The notes: generated by a model not told the origin, from the sequence alone. 64,000 bases of DNA from an uncultured Hyphomonas sp. (GCF_963678195.1 NZ_OY782759.1:310001-374000), one strand, 5' to 3'; numbered from the stretch's first letter, positions 1 to 9,179 are shown. Numbers and translations are program-made.

Positions 1-1962
1 AAAGCCTGGGTCGCTCTCTTCCTGATCACGTTCAGCGCTGCGGCGCCCGGCGTCTTCATGCTGCCCGCACTGGACCGCGATGAAAGCCGGTTCGCGCAGG
101 CCTCCAAGCAGATGCTGGAGGATCATGACTATATCCGCATCCAGTATCAGGACGAGCTGCGCAACAAGAAGCCGGCCGGCATTCACTGGCTGCAGGCGGC
201 CTCGACGGCGGTTTTCACCGGGCCGGAAGCCAAGCAGATCTGGACCTATCGTTTCCCCAGCTGGATCGGGGCGAGCCTCGCAGCGGTGGCCTGTTTCTGG
301 TGCGGCATCCCGCTGGTCGGGCGGCGTGGGGCGTTTCTGGGCGCGGCGCTGTTCGGTTCGACCCTGCTGCTGACCTCCGAGGCGCATATTTCCAAGACCG
401 ATGCGGTACTGGTCTGCCTGACCACGTTTGGCATTGGCGCGCTGGGGCGGCTTTACCTGCGTGAAGGCTCGCCGAAACGGATGGCGCTCCTGTTCTGGCT
501 CGCCATGGGGCTGGGCTTCCTGATCAAGGGGCCGGTCACGCCGATGGTGGCGGCTTTTGCCGGGTTGGGGGCCTGGGTCTGGGGACGGGCGGAGAACGGG
601 AAGGGAGGCGATTGGTGGCGTCCGCTTGTCTGGTGGCCTGGCCCGCTCCTGTTCGTGGCGCTGGTCCTGCCCTGGTTTACGTGGGTCCAGATCGCGACCA
701 GCGGAGAATTCCTCGAAGGCGCCGTCGGCAAGGACCTGAAAGACAAATTCACCGGCGCCTCCGAAGGCCATGGCGGCTGGCCTCTCTATCACCTGACGCA
801 TCTGCCGATCTGGTTCTTCCCGGCGATCCTGCTGATCGTGCCAGGACTGGTCGCGGGGTGGAAGGATGTCCGGCAGGCCACGGCCGTGCGGACAGGCTGG
901 CCAGGCCTGATGATCGGGGCTGCGCTACTGGCGGCGAGCCTGTTGCTGGCGCTCGTCTTGCCGGCCACAGCGGCGAACGGGGTGAAGGTCGCCTATCCGG
1001 CCGTCCTGCTTCTGGTGTTCTGGTATCTGTCGACGCAGCAAGCGTGGCGCCGCCGTGCGCCGGTGTCACCCGATGCGCCGGACGAGGTGAAGGGCTTGCG
1101 GCTCCTTTTGTGCTGGACGCTGCTGACCTGGGCCTTTTTCGAACTGATGCCGACCCTGCTCAGCCATTACATCCTTCCGGCCTATCCGGGCATGGCGCTG
1201 CTTTGCGGCCATGCGGCCGTGCGGATGATGGAAGGGGAGAAAATGCCGGTTTCGCGCTGGTTGTCGCTCGCCCTGTTCGGCCTTGGTGCCGGGCTTCTGC
1301 TGGCGGTGTCCTATCCGGGGGTCACGCATTACTTCATGGCAGAGGCGGCCGGCGACTTTACCACGGCGACGAAATCCGAAGTGCTGGCCACCTGGCAGGC
1401 CTATCGCGTGTTCCCGACCTGGCTGTGGTGGGCCGCATTTGCGTTGTGTGGCGCGGCGGCCATCGAGTTCAGCCGTGCCCGGACAGGCATCGCCATCGCG
1501 GCTGGCATTGCTGCGGCTTTCGTCATCGGCTGGCATATCCGCATCTTCATGCTGCCCAGCCAGGTCTGGGTACAGCCGACAGAGACGGCGCGCCTGGCGC
1601 TGGAGGATGTGTGTGGCGTTCCGGGTGAGGCCTGCGCGATGACACCGCCGCAGCGGATCCTTTCGCTCGGTTATGCGGAGCCGTCCTACATTCTCACCAT
1701 GGGGACGCAGAACCTGCACCCGCCGGAGACCCCGCTGGACCTGCCCACCGACATGACGGCTTATCCCATCGTCTATCTCGTGAACTATGAAGACCGCAAA
1801 GCCGAGCCGCCGGTGGCCAAGGAAGTGGAACACCTGCGTGCGCAGGCAAATGGCATGGGCCTGTGCATTACGGAGTCCGAGCCTTACTATGCGCTCAATT
1901 ATTCAAATGGCGATCCGGTGAACTTTGTCGCCATGCGGTTCGACCGGGAAAGCTGCCACTAG
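1..1962 (+). CDS. ArnT/PMT-type glycosyltransferase family 39 membrane protein (5' truncated by window)
   Basis: Inner-membrane sugar transferase of the GT39/ArnT type, which moves a sugar from a polyprenyl-phosphate donor to a lipid or protein on the periplasmic side. The open frame runs in from base 1, upstream of the first ATG at 58. That upstream part encodes a hydrophobic helix ending just before the family motif LDRDESRFAQAS, so the true start lies outside the window. Typical features are the acidic DRDE motif in the first periplasmic loop, a following KKPAGIHWLQ motif and about ten further membrane helices. The C-terminal roughly 130 residues are soluble. The stop codon overlaps that of the convergent TonB receptor. 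The acceptor and sugar cannot be told from sequence; lipid A modification is one possibility. Confidence 0.85.
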   Translation, partial: KAWVALFLITFSAAAPGVFMLPALDRDESRFAQASKQMLEDHDYIRIQYQDELRNKKPAGIHWLQAASTAVFTGPEAKQIWTYRFPSWIGASLAAVACFWCGIPLVGRRGAFLGAALFGSTLLLTSEAHISKTDAVLVCLTTFGIGALGRLYLREGSPKRMALLFWLAMGLGFLIKGPVTPMVAAFAGLGAWVWGRAENGKGGDWWRPLVWWPGPLLFVALVLPWFTWVQIATSGEFLEGAVGKDLKDKFTGASEGHGGWPLYHLTHLPIWFFPAILLIVPGLVAGWKDVRQATAVRTGWPGLMIGAALLAASLLLALVLPATAANGVKVAYPAVLLLVFWYLSTQQAWRRRAPVSPDAPDEVKGLRLLLCWTLLTWAFFELMPTLLSHYILPAYPGMALLCGHAAVRMMEGEKMPVSRWLSLALFGLGAGLLLAVSYPGVTHYFMAEAAGDFTTATKSEVLATWQAYRVFPTWLWWAAFALCGAAAIEFSRARTGIAIAAGIAAAFVIGWHIRIFMLPSQVWVQPTETARLALEDVCGVPGEACAMTPPQRILSLGYAEPSYILTMGTQNLHPPETPLDLPTDMTAYPIVYLVNYEDRKAEPPVAKEVEHLRAQANGMGLCITESEPYYALNYSNGDPVNFVAMRFDRESCH

Positions 1963-4172
1963 AAACTGTAGCCGATGCGCAGGCCATAGGTCCGGGGATC
2001 GGACCGGAACGTATCGTAGCCGATGAAGCCATAGCCGGAGAGCGCATAGTCTTCATCAGTCAGATTCCGGGCCCACAGCGTGACGTCTATTCCGGGGTCC
2101 TCAAAACGAAGGCCCGCTTCGGCCTGGAGTGTCGTGAATCCTTTCTGCATGCGCGACGCCAGCCCTTCCGGGTCCAGATAATAGCGGCTGCGGTATTTTG
2201 CGTGCAGCGAGACATGGCCTCCCGCATTGGAGCTCACATCGAACGCATACCGCCCGCCCAGTGTGGCGGAGACATCCGGCGCGAAGGGCAGGGGATTGCC
2301 ATCGAACTTTCCGGCATTGCCGCCCGTATCGGTGGTCTGTTCGATTTGCGTATCGAGCAGGGTGAGCCCGCCTCGCAGGGACAGGGCATCGGTTACCTGC
2401 CAGCGCATATCAGCATCGAGACCGTAGACGGTGGCGGCGTCGAGGTTGGACAGGGAATTTGACGTGATGCTGGACCCGTCCGGCAGCGGAAAATTCACGA
2501 AGATGCGCGCCTGAGGGGCGTCATAGTCCTGATAGAACAGGGCGGCGTTCCACGTGAAGTGGGCCGACGGGTCTGATTTGAAGCCGGTTTCATAGGCGGT
2601 GACGGTCTCGGCGTCGAACAGGCCTTCATTCGCAAAGTGGGTGGCGTTGTTCTGGACTTCCCCATTGAACCCGCCGGACTTGTAGCTGTTTGCAATGGAA
2701 GCATACGCCGTGCCCGCACCCGCGTCATAGGCCAGCGCCATGTTGCCGGTGAGTTTTGTGTCTTCGATTTCGTTCGAGCCGGCGGCAAGGCCGAGACCGC
2801 CGACATTGTTGTAGCCGACCGTTCCGTCATCGAAGATGTGCCGTCCTGCACCTGCGCCTTCGATTGTCTCTTGCGTGATCCGTGCGCCGAGCGTGGCCGT
2901 AAGCCGGTCGTTCAACGCGAACTCATTGTAAGTGAAGGCCGCCAGGACAGAGCGCTCCTGCCGTATGTCCGTGATCAGCGTCATGGCCGTTCCGTCGGAA
3001 ACAGGGTCAGGACCTGCGCGGCTGGCGGCGCCAACATAGGGGCAGGTCCCGAGAAGCGTCTCCGGGTCCAGCTCTCCACACCAGATCGTGTAGGTCTGGC
3101 TGAAATCCTCCGCGGCGGCGTAGACGCCGAACAGGGTGGAGCCGCGGGCGCGCTCCGTCTTCAGGCGGACTTCCTGCGAATATTGCCTGAAATTGCGATC
3201 ATAGGAGAGGTTCGCATTGAAGAGCGGATTGCCGTAGAGTGCCACAGCCCCGTCAAAGTCGAAGCCGTAAGACTGGTTGAAGCCTTCAAACGCGGTGAGG
3301 GATGTCAGCGTCCAGTCGCCGAGACTGCGGACATATTCGGCGGACGTGCCATAGAACTCATTATCGGTGTCCTGAACACCGTCGCTTCCCACGGAAATGT
3401 CATGATCCGAGAGGCCCAGCGTGTCATTGCGCGGCGCCGCGTTGACGCCATTGTCTTCCTCGTAATGCGTGCGGATCAGGAGGGCGCCGCCGAGGGCCTC
3501 TTCCCAGTTGAGGCCAAGCCGAAGGCCGAACTCGTCCCGTATGCCGCCCGCGGCGTCTGGCCCGCCTCTGTTGTCGAGGGCGGCATCGCGGGAGAGATAG
3601 CGCCCGGCGAGGCGGTAGCTGAAGCCGCCGGATGTCTGTCCGAACGCGCCTTCCACATCGGTGCGCTCCAGATTGCCATATCCGGCCCGCAGATAGCGCG
3701 ACTGGCCAGCTTCCGGGCGGGCTGTCAGGAAGCTGATCGCGCCGGAGGAGGCATTGCGCCCGAACAAAGTGCCCTGCGGGCCTTTCAGCACCTCAATGCC
3801 AGACAGGTCGTACAGCATGAGACCGGTCTGCACATTTGTGGCTAGCAAGACGCCGTCGGAATAAACGGCCGCTGCACCGGGCGTCAGCGCCTGATGATCC
3901 ACTGCGCCGATCCCGCGGATCTGGAAGGCCACCTGGGTACCATTTGCAACGGCGGCCTCCACGCCCGTCAGCAGGTCCGTCACATCCTCTGCGCCGAGAT
4001 AGGGTGATGTCAGCCCGAGTTCATCTCCGCTGATCACGCTGACCGACATCGGGATGTCGCTGAGTGGTGTCTGGTTGGCCGTTGCCGTTGTGACGACAGG
4101 ATCGAGTCTTGCCGGGGCTTCTTCCGGTTCGGCAGTGAATGTTGATGCGGCGAGGATAAGCGCGAGAGACAT
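1959..4172 (-). CDS. TonB-dependent outer-membrane receptor
   Basis: Outer-membrane beta-barrel that imports a ligand using TonB energy. The 737-residue length fits the family. A TonB-box-like stretch (PVVTTATANQ) precedes a plug domain at about residues 25-140 with the usual QIRGIG, VYSDGV and VLKGPQGTLFGRNASSGAI motifs. The barrel follows, with repeated NYEEDN-like loops, and ends in an aromatic residue (GLRIGYSF), as outer-membrane proteins do. The annotated start gives a short hydrophobic leader (MSLALILAASTF) rather than a classical signal peptide, so the true start may be slightly different. It is divergent from the M20 amidohydrolase, with a palindromic operator candidate between them. 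The substrate is unknown; the barrel resembles the FecA/siderophore-like receptors that are abundant in Hyphomonadaceae. Confidence 0.92.
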   Translation of the reverse strand: MSLALILAASTFTAEPEEAPARLDPVVTTATANQTPLSDIPMSVSVISGDELGLTSPYLGAEDVTDLLTGVEAAVANGTQVAFQIRGIGAVDHQALTPGAAAVYSDGVLLATNVQTGLMLYDLSGIEVLKGPQGTLFGRNASSGAISFLTARPEAGQSRYLRAGYGNLERTDVEGAFGQTSGGFSYRLAGRYLSRDAALDNRGGPDAAGGIRDEFGLRLGLNWEEALGGALLIRTHYEEDNGVNAAPRNDTLGLSDHDISVGSDGVQDTDNEFYGTSAEYVRSLGDWTLTSLTAFEGFNQSYGFDFDGAVALYGNPLFNANLSYDRNFRQYSQEVRLKTERARGSTLFGVYAAAEDFSQTYTIWCGELDPETLLGTCPYVGAASRAGPDPVSDGTAMTLITDIRQERSVLAAFTYNEFALNDRLTATLGARITQETIEGAGAGRHIFDDGTVGYNNVGGLGLAAGSNEIEDTKLTGNMALAYDAGAGTAYASIANSYKSGGFNGEVQNNATHFANEGLFDAETVTAYETGFKSDPSAHFTWNAALFYQDYDAPQARIFVNFPLPDGSSITSNSLSNLDAATVYGLDADMRWQVTDALSLRGGLTLLDTQIEQTTDTGGNAGKFDGNPLPFAPDVSATLGGRYAFDVSSNAGGHVSLHAKYRSRYYLDPEGLASRMQKGFTTLQAEAGLRFEDPGIDVTLWARNLTDEDYALSGYGFIGYDTFRSDPRTYGLRIGYSF

Positions 4173-4252
4173 TTGAAGAGCCCTACTTTGGGAAGGGGGC
4201 GCTTATCAGGCTTCGTGAAACGGCATCAACGGGGTCGCTGCCGCATGCCTGC

Positions 4253-4272
4253 TAAAGTGACTTTGCACTTTA
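4253..4272. promoter_or_regulatory. Perfect 7-bp inverted repeat, candidate operator in divergent promoter region
   Basis: TAAAGTG and CACTTTA form perfect arms around a 6-nt spacer. The site is 80 bp upstream of the receptor start and 90 bp upstream of the amidohydrolase start. Its dyad symmetry and its place in a shared divergent promoter region suggest a repressor site controlling both genes. The regulator is unknown. Confidence 0.4.
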
Positions 4273-4362
4273 CTTCTTACAGGTTCGCCCGGGCCTGAAC
4301 GGTCGGTGATTTACACCGCCGGGTCTGGCGCATAGCCTGCGGTGAACAGCGGGAGATATCAC

Positions 4363-5679
4363 ATGAACTGGAAGCTTCGGGCGTGCGCCGCGTCACTGAT
4401 CGCACTTGGAACGGCAGGCATGGCCTCTGCTGAAAGCGACCTCAGGGCGGCGATCGACAAGGACTATCAGGAAAATCTGGGGCCATTGTTCCAGTATTTC
4501 CACCAGCACCCTGAGCTGTCTTTCCTGGAGACTGAAACGTCCAGGCGGCTTGCGTCTGAACTGCGCGCCCTTGGCTATGACGTGACCGAAGGCGTGGGCA
4601 GCACCGGCGTGGTGGCAGTCATGAAAAACGGCGATGGCCCGACGGTTCTGATACGCGCCGACATGGATGGCCTGCCGTTGAAAGAAGACAGCGGTGTGGC
4701 CAATCCTTCCACAGTTACCCAGGTCGACATCGACGGCATCGAGAAGCCGGTGATGCACGCGTGCGGGCACGATGTGCACATTACCTCTCTGGTTGGCGCC
4801 GCCCGCCAGATGGCCGCGCGCAAGGAAGACTGGTCCGGCACGCTCGTACTGGTCGGTCAGCCCGCAGAGGAGCGGATCGGCGGTGCGCGCGCGATGATCC
4901 AGGACGGCCTCTATGAGCGGTTCCCAAAGCCGGATTATGCGATTGCCTTCCATGTCGCGGCCGAACTCGAGACCGGAACAATCGAAGTGCCGCTGGAACA
5001 GGTGGCGTCGAGTTCCGACAGTGTCGACATCATTGTCCACGGCGTCGGCGCACACGGCGCCTATCCACATATGGGGATCGACCCGGTTCTGGTGGCATCG
5101 CAGATCGTGGTCTCACTCCAGTCGATCGTCTCGCGGTCGATTGCGCCGCTGGAGCCGGGCGTGATTACGGTGGGAGCCATTCACGGCGGCTTCAAGCACA
5201 ACATCATCGGCGACAAGGTCGAGATGCAGATCACCGTCCGCTCCGACGATCCGGACGTGCGTGAAGAATTGCTGGACGGCATCGACCGGGTGGCGCGCGG
5301 CGTCGCGATTTCGATGAATGTGCCCGAAGACCTGATGCCGGAGGTTATCCGGTCTGAAACGGAAACCACACCGCCCACGATCAATGATCCGGCGACTGCC
5401 CAGCGCCTGCGGGATGCGTTTACGGCGCGTATTTCAGACAATGTGCTGGTGGATCCGCCGCGCGGCGGCATGGGGGCCGAGGACTTTGCCTATTTCGTCA
5501 CGCCGGATACCGGGGTGAAGGGGGTCTATTTCAATGTTGGCGGCACGCCGGCCGATGAGCTGGAAAATGCGTCGTCCCACCATTCCCCATTCTTCAGGAT
5601 CTGGCCGGAGCCGTCAGTGGAACTGGGCACGGAAGCCATGGTCATCGGAGCGATGACCCTCATGCCGGCGAAGGACTGA
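4363..5679 (+). CDS. Secreted M20-family amidohydrolase / metallopeptidase
   Basis: Zinc-dependent hydrolase of the M20 amidohydrolase group (hippurate hydrolase, IAA-amino acid hydrolase type), cleaving N-acyl amino acids. I chose the ATG at 4363 because GGGAG lies 7 nt upstream and the product then begins with a clean signal peptide (MNWKLRACAASLIALGTAGM, cleavage after ASA near residue 23). The upstream in-frame start at 4342 would bury it. Metal and catalytic motifs are in the family order: RADMDGLPL, HACGHDVH, PAEERIGGA and a C-terminal HHSPFF. The dimerisation lid domain lies between them. The signal peptide predicts a periplasmic enzyme. Divergence from a TonB receptor suggests an uptake-and-hydrolysis partnership, which is an inference. 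Confidence 0.9.
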   Translation: MNWKLRACAASLIALGTAGMASAESDLRAAIDKDYQENLGPLFQYFHQHPELSFLETETSRRLASELRALGYDVTEGVGSTGVVAVMKNGDGPTVLIRADMDGLPLKEDSGVANPSTVTQVDIDGIEKPVMHACGHDVHITSLVGAARQMAARKEDWSGTLVLVGQPAEERIGGARAMIQDGLYERFPKPDYAIAFHVAAELETGTIEVPLEQVASSSDSVDIIVHGVGAHGAYPHMGIDPVLVASQIVVSLQSIVSRSIAPLEPGVITVGAIHGGFKHNIIGDKVEMQITVRSDDPDVREELLDGIDRVARGVAISMNVPEDLMPEVIRSETETTPPTINDPATAQRLRDAFTARISDNVLVDPPRGGMGAEDFAYFVTPDTGVKGVYFNVGGTPADELENASSHHSPFFRIWPEPSVELGTEAMVIGAMTLMPAKD

Positions 5680-5688
5680 CAGTAAGAA

Positions 5689-6261
5689 TCAGCGCGGCGC
5701 GCGCTTGGCGAGAATTCGCTGCAGCGTGCGCCGGTGCATGTTCAGGCGCCGGGCCGTTTCCGAAACATTGTGATTGCACAGCTCATAGACGCGCTGGATG
5801 TGTTCCCAGCGGACCCGGTCGGCGGACATCGGGTTTTCAGGCGGTGCAGGCTTCTCGTCGGTCGTGGCCGTGAGGGCGCGGATGATGTCTTCCACGTCTG
5901 CCGGTTTTGAAAGGTAGTCCACAGCGCCCGCTTTCACGGCAGCGACGGCCGTTGCGATGGCGCCATAGCCGGTCAGGATGACGGCGCGCGCTTCCGGGCG
6001 GCTTTTCTGCAGTACTTCCACCACATCAAGTCCGCTGCCGTCTTCCAGACGCAGATCCAGCACGGCGAAAGCCGGCGGGTTCAGCCGGGCAATATCCTTG
6101 CCTTCTGCAACATTGGTAACAGCAGAGACGATGAATCCGCGCTGAGCGAGGGCGCGGGCGAGCCGCTGCACGAACGGACCATCATCATCCATGACGAGGC
6201 AAGAGCGATCTTCAATGCCCTCCAGGCTGTCATGAAGATTGATATTTACCGGCCGTTCCAT
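5689..6261 (-). CDS. regA: Redox response regulator of the RegA/PrrA/ActR family
   Basis: DNA-binding response regulator of the alphaproteobacterial RegBA (PrrBA, ActSR) system, which controls respiratory, carbon and nitrogen genes according to redox state. The receiver domain spans residues 18-130, with the acidic pair in VMDDD, the phosphoacceptor Asp69 in VLDLRLEDGSG, the conserved Thr in ILTGYG and the Lys in YLSKPAD. A short proline-rich linker leads to a Fis-type helix-turn-helix (about residues 150-188; NVSETARRLNMHRRTLQRIL), which is the RegA signature. The gene lies 48 bp downstream of the cognate kinase on the same strand, so the two are probably cotranscribed. Confidence 0.95.
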   Translation of the reverse strand: MERPVNINLHDSLEGIEDRSCLVMDDDGPFVQRLARALAQRGFIVSAVTNVAEGKDIARLNPPAFAVLDLRLEDGSGLDVVEVLQKSRPEARAVILTGYGAIATAVAAVKAGAVDYLSKPADVEDIIRALTATTDEKPAPPENPMSADRVRWEHIQRVYELCNHNVSETARRLNMHRRTLQRILAKRAPR

Positions 6262-6309
6262 GCTCAGCTTCCCTAGCTACCTGATTCTTTTATAGGGCTT
6301 CCAATTAAA

Positions 6310-7695
6310 TTAATCCAACGCGGATGCTTCAAGAGCTGCACGTGGCCAGAGGGCCTGAACGATGGCGCCCGTCCGGGGGGGTGTACGGTTTCTTGTGGCG
6401 ATCCGGCCGCCGGTTCTTTCAATCAGGGTTTTTGCAATAAAGAAGCCAAGTCCCATGTCTCCGCCGCCGAGATGTGCTTCGCTTCGCTCCGAGACATAGG
6501 GTTCCCCCAGTTTCGGCAGGACTTCCTGTGCAAAGCCAGGCCCATCATCGCTGATCGAGATCATGATCTGGTCTGCCGTCCAGCTCGCCTGCGCAGTGAC
6601 CTGGGAATCGGCGAAACTGACGGCATTTTCGACGAAAGCGCTGATCGCGTGCAGGATTTCCGGGCTGCGATTCAGGATGGGCGGGCGGGTGTCACCCTCG
6701 TCGTCGCCCGGCCGGACGACGACTTCCACGGCAACGCCGAGCCCTTTGAAGGGGGCTGCCGCTTCGGCGACCAGGGCATCGAGGGTCACACGGGCGTGGA
6801 CGATATCTGTGGCCTCTCGGGCTTCCCGGATCGTTGCCAGAATGGTCCGGCAGCGATCGGCCTGTTCGGCCAGGAGGGTCAGATCTTCATATTTCGGGTC
6901 GTCCGGCGGGGTTTCCGCCATCAGTTCTTTGGCAACGAGGTGAATGGTTGCCAGCGGCGTGCCGAGTTCATGCGTCGTCATGGCGGACATCGCGCCAATG
7001 GCGGAGAGTTTCTGTTCGCGGGCCATGACGATGCTGGCCGCATCGAGCGCGCGGACCAGTTTCGCTTCATCCTGGCTGACGCGTCCGGCCGACACGGCGA
7101 AAAATACCACGCCAACGGCGAGGGCGGCGAACTGGCCGAGATGGAACAGTGGCGGCAATTCCACCAGGGCGCCGTTGATCCAGGGCAGGGGAAGGGAAAT
7201 CAGCGGCATGAAGGCGGCCAGCGTCAGGGCCAGCAGTGCGATCAGCACGGCCCGCATCGGCGACAGGCTGAGCGCCGCCACGGTCACGGGGGCGACCAGC
7301 AAAAGCAGGAAAGGGTTCGACAAACCGCCCGTCACGGCCACCAGCGCTGCCAGCTGGACCGTATCGAAAGCAAGCTGGAGGGAGGCCTCCCAGCCGCGCG
7401 TCAGGCGCTGGCTCTGAAAGGCAAATGACAGGAAGACGTTCAGCCACGCCGATGCCGCGATGATGGCAAGGCAGGCGGCAAGCGGTAGGTCGAAGCCCAG
7501 CACAAAGAACACAAACAGGACGGCCGCCGTCTGTCCGCCGACTGCCAGCCAGCGCAGGGCGATAAATGTGCGCAACCGCGTCCTGCCCAGGGCTGACTGG
7601 GCAGACCCCAGCCCTTCCGGGGCGAGGGTGAAGATGGCATCATCGAAGCCGAGCTTGTCGGCGCGGTTCATATCCTGGCGGGACGGATCACTCAT
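6310..7695 (-). CDS. regB: Redox-sensing histidine kinase of the RegB/PrrB/ActS family
   Basis: Membrane histidine kinase that phosphorylates the adjacent RegA. About six membrane helices occupy residues 42-205, including the quinone-site motif GGLSNPF at 123-129. The H-box is HELGTPLATI with His242. The redox-active cysteine known from RegB is present as Cys282 in QADRCRTIL. The C-terminal ATPase domain has N, G1 (DDGPGF) and GLGFFIAKTL boxes. All three signature elements (quinone motif, H-box, cysteine) are intact, so redox sensing is likely functional. The gene is divergent from senC, the classical arrangement. The ribosome-binding site upstream of the chosen ATG is weak. Confidence 0.95.
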   Translation of the reverse strand: MSDPSRQDMNRADKLGFDDAIFTLAPEGLGSAQSALGRTRLRTFIALRWLAVGGQTAAVLFVFFVLGFDLPLAACLAIIAASAWLNVFLSFAFQSQRLTRGWEASLQLAFDTVQLAALVAVTGGLSNPFLLLLVAPVTVAALSLSPMRAVLIALLALTLAAFMPLISLPLPWINGALVELPPLFHLGQFAALAVGVVFFAVSAGRVSQDEAKLVRALDAASIVMAREQKLSAIGAMSAMTTHELGTPLATIHLVAKELMAETPPDDPKYEDLTLLAEQADRCRTILATIREAREATDIVHARVTLDALVAEAAAPFKGLGVAVEVVVRPGDDEGDTRPPILNRSPEILHAISAFVENAVSFADSQVTAQASWTADQIMISISDDGPGFAQEVLPKLGEPYVSERSEAHLGGGDMGLGFFIAKTLIERTGGRIATRNRTPPRTGAIVQALWPRAALEASALD

Positions 7696-7706
7696 TTGTG
7701 TCTTAT

Positions 7707-7721
7707 GCGGCAGCGTGACGC
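7707..7721 (+). promoter_or_regulatory. Candidate RegA/PrrA box in the regB-senC intergenic region
   Basis: GCGGC, 5 nt, GACGC fits the GCGNC-N5-GNCGC form recalled for RegA/PrrA-type binding sites. It lies in the 64-bp gap between the divergent regB and senC genes, where autoregulation would be expected. This is a short motif in GC-rich DNA, so a chance match is possible. Confidence 0.4.
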
Positions 7722-7759
7722 CCTCGCCAAGCGGCAGTAGGCCGTCCTAGAGGATGATC

Positions 7760-8377
7760 ATGACCAGACTTCGTTTGACTTCCGCCATACTGGGTGTGCT
7801 GCTTGTGGCCGCCTGCGGCCCCGCAAAACCTGATGAAACCACTGCAGGCGGTTCTGCCGGGGGCTGCATGTCCCGGGCCTATCCGAATATCGGCGGGCCG
7901 ATTTCGCTGGTAAACCAGGCCGGGGAAGCGGTTACGGAAGAGACCTATAAGGGTCACCCGACGCTGGTCTATTTTGGCTTCACCTATTGTCCGGATGTCT
8001 GTCCGATGACGCTGGTGACCGTAAAGCGGGCTTATGATCGCCTTCCGGAAGATGTGACGCCGCCACAGACACTGCTCATTTCCATCGACCCGGAACGGGA
8101 TACGCCGGAACAGCTGGCGCAATATGTGTCCACCAAAGCGTTCCCGGCCAATCTGCAGGGCCTGACAGGGACGCCGGAAGAAGTCCGCTCGGCGGCCGAT
8201 GCCTTCCTGGCGGACTATTCACGGATCGAGCAGCCGGACAGCGCCAGTGAATATTCCATGGATCACACGTCGCTGCTCTACCTGATGGATGAAGACTGGA
8301 AACTGAAAACCTTCTTCACCCATGAGGATACGGACGAAACCATCGCCAACTGCCTCACGGAACTGCTGAAAGAATAG
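7760..8377 (+). CDS. senC: SCO1/SenC/PrrC family copper chaperone lipoprotein
   Basis: Thioredoxin-fold copper chaperone for assembly of the CuA centre of cytochrome c oxidase, also implicated in RegB signalling. I prefer the second ATG (7760) because AGAGG sits 6 nt before it, whereas it directly abuts the first ATG at 7754. The product starts with a lipoprotein signal, lipobox VAAC with Cys19. The copper site is complete: CPDVCP (Cys77 and Cys81) and the distal His169 in YSMDHTS. The acidic linker after Cys19 contains an extra cysteine (GGCMS). At 205 residues it has the usual length. It is divergent from regBA, matching RegBA loci in other alphaproteobacteria. Confidence 0.94.
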   Translation: MTRLRLTSAILGVLLVAACGPAKPDETTAGGSAGGCMSRAYPNIGGPISLVNQAGEAVTEETYKGHPTLVYFGFTYCPDVCPMTLVTVKRAYDRLPEDVTPPQTLLISIDPERDTPEQLAQYVSTKAFPANLQGLTGTPEEVRSAADAFLADYSRIEQPDSASEYSMDHTSLLYLMDEDWKLKTFFTHEDTDETIANCLTELLKE

Positions 8378-8396
8378 CCGTTTTTGGTTGCCGGGC

Positions 8397-9179
8397 TTAG
8401 TGAGCCGTCCAGCCGCCATCGATTGGCAGCAGGGCACCATTGATCTGGTCTGCCGCCGGAGAGCAGAGGAAGGCGGCCATTTCGCCGATCTGCTCAGCAG
8501 TCACGAATTCCTTGGTCGGCTGGGCTTCGAGCAAGACATCCTTGACCACTTCGTCTTCGGTGATCCCGCGGGCCTTGGCCGTGTCGGCGATCTGCGCATC
8601 GACCAGCGGCGTGTGGACATAGCCGGGGCAAATCGCGTTGCAGCGAACGCCATGGGTCGCCCCTTCGAGCGCCACAGTCTTGGTCAGGCCGGCTATGCCG
8701 TGCTTGGCGGCCACATAAGCGGCCTTGTAGGGCGATGCGACCAGTGCATGCGCCGAAGCCGTCTGGATAATCCTGCCCCAGCCTTTTTCCTTCATGCCCG
8801 GCATGGCAAGGCGGATCGTGTGGAAGGCGGCTGACAGATTCAGCGCGATGATCAGGTTCCACTTGTCGACCGGGAAATCCTCAATCGGGGAAACATGCTG
8901 TATGCCGGCATTGTTGACCAGGATGTCGGCACCGCCGAACTCGTCCTGAACATAGGTCATCATGTTTTCGATTGCCGGGATGCGCGTGAGATCTGCACTG
9001 GAATAGCCCACAATCACGGAGTGATCCGCAGCAATTTTGCGTTTCAGCGAGTCGATCTCACCGGCATCGCCAAATCCGTTGAGCACGATGTTGCACCCTT
9101 CCGACGCCAGCCGGACAGCGATGGCTTTGCCAATGCCGCTCGTGGAGCCGGTGATAAGGGCTGTTTTACCTTTCAGCAT
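8397..9179 (-). CDS. bdhA: 3-hydroxybutyrate dehydrogenase (short-chain dehydrogenase)
   Basis: NAD-dependent oxidation of 3-hydroxybutyrate to acetoacetate, used in polyhydroxybutyrate or ketone-body metabolism. The start at 9179 gives the family N-terminus MLKGKTALITGSTSGIGKAI, with GGAG about 6 nt upstream; the longer upstream frame has no such support. Motifs are the TGSTSGIG cofactor loop, NNAGIQHVSPIE, the catalytic Ser in ASAHALVASP and the YVAAKHG active site. The helical insert contains GYVHTPLV, and AQPTKEFV is close to bdhA proteins. The 260-residue length is as expected. It is convergent with senC, 19 bp apart. Confidence 0.93.
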   Translation of the reverse strand: MLKGKTALITGSTSGIGKAIAVRLASEGCNIVLNGFGDAGEIDSLKRKIAADHSVIVGYSSADLTRIPAIENMMTYVQDEFGGADILVNNAGIQHVSPIEDFPVDKWNLIIALNLSAAFHTIRLAMPGMKEKGWGRIIQTASAHALVASPYKAAYVAAKHGIAGLTKTVALEGATHGVRCNAICPGYVHTPLVDAQIADTAKARGITEDEVVKDVLLEAQPTKEFVTAEQIGEMAAFLCSPAADQINGALLPIDGGWTAH

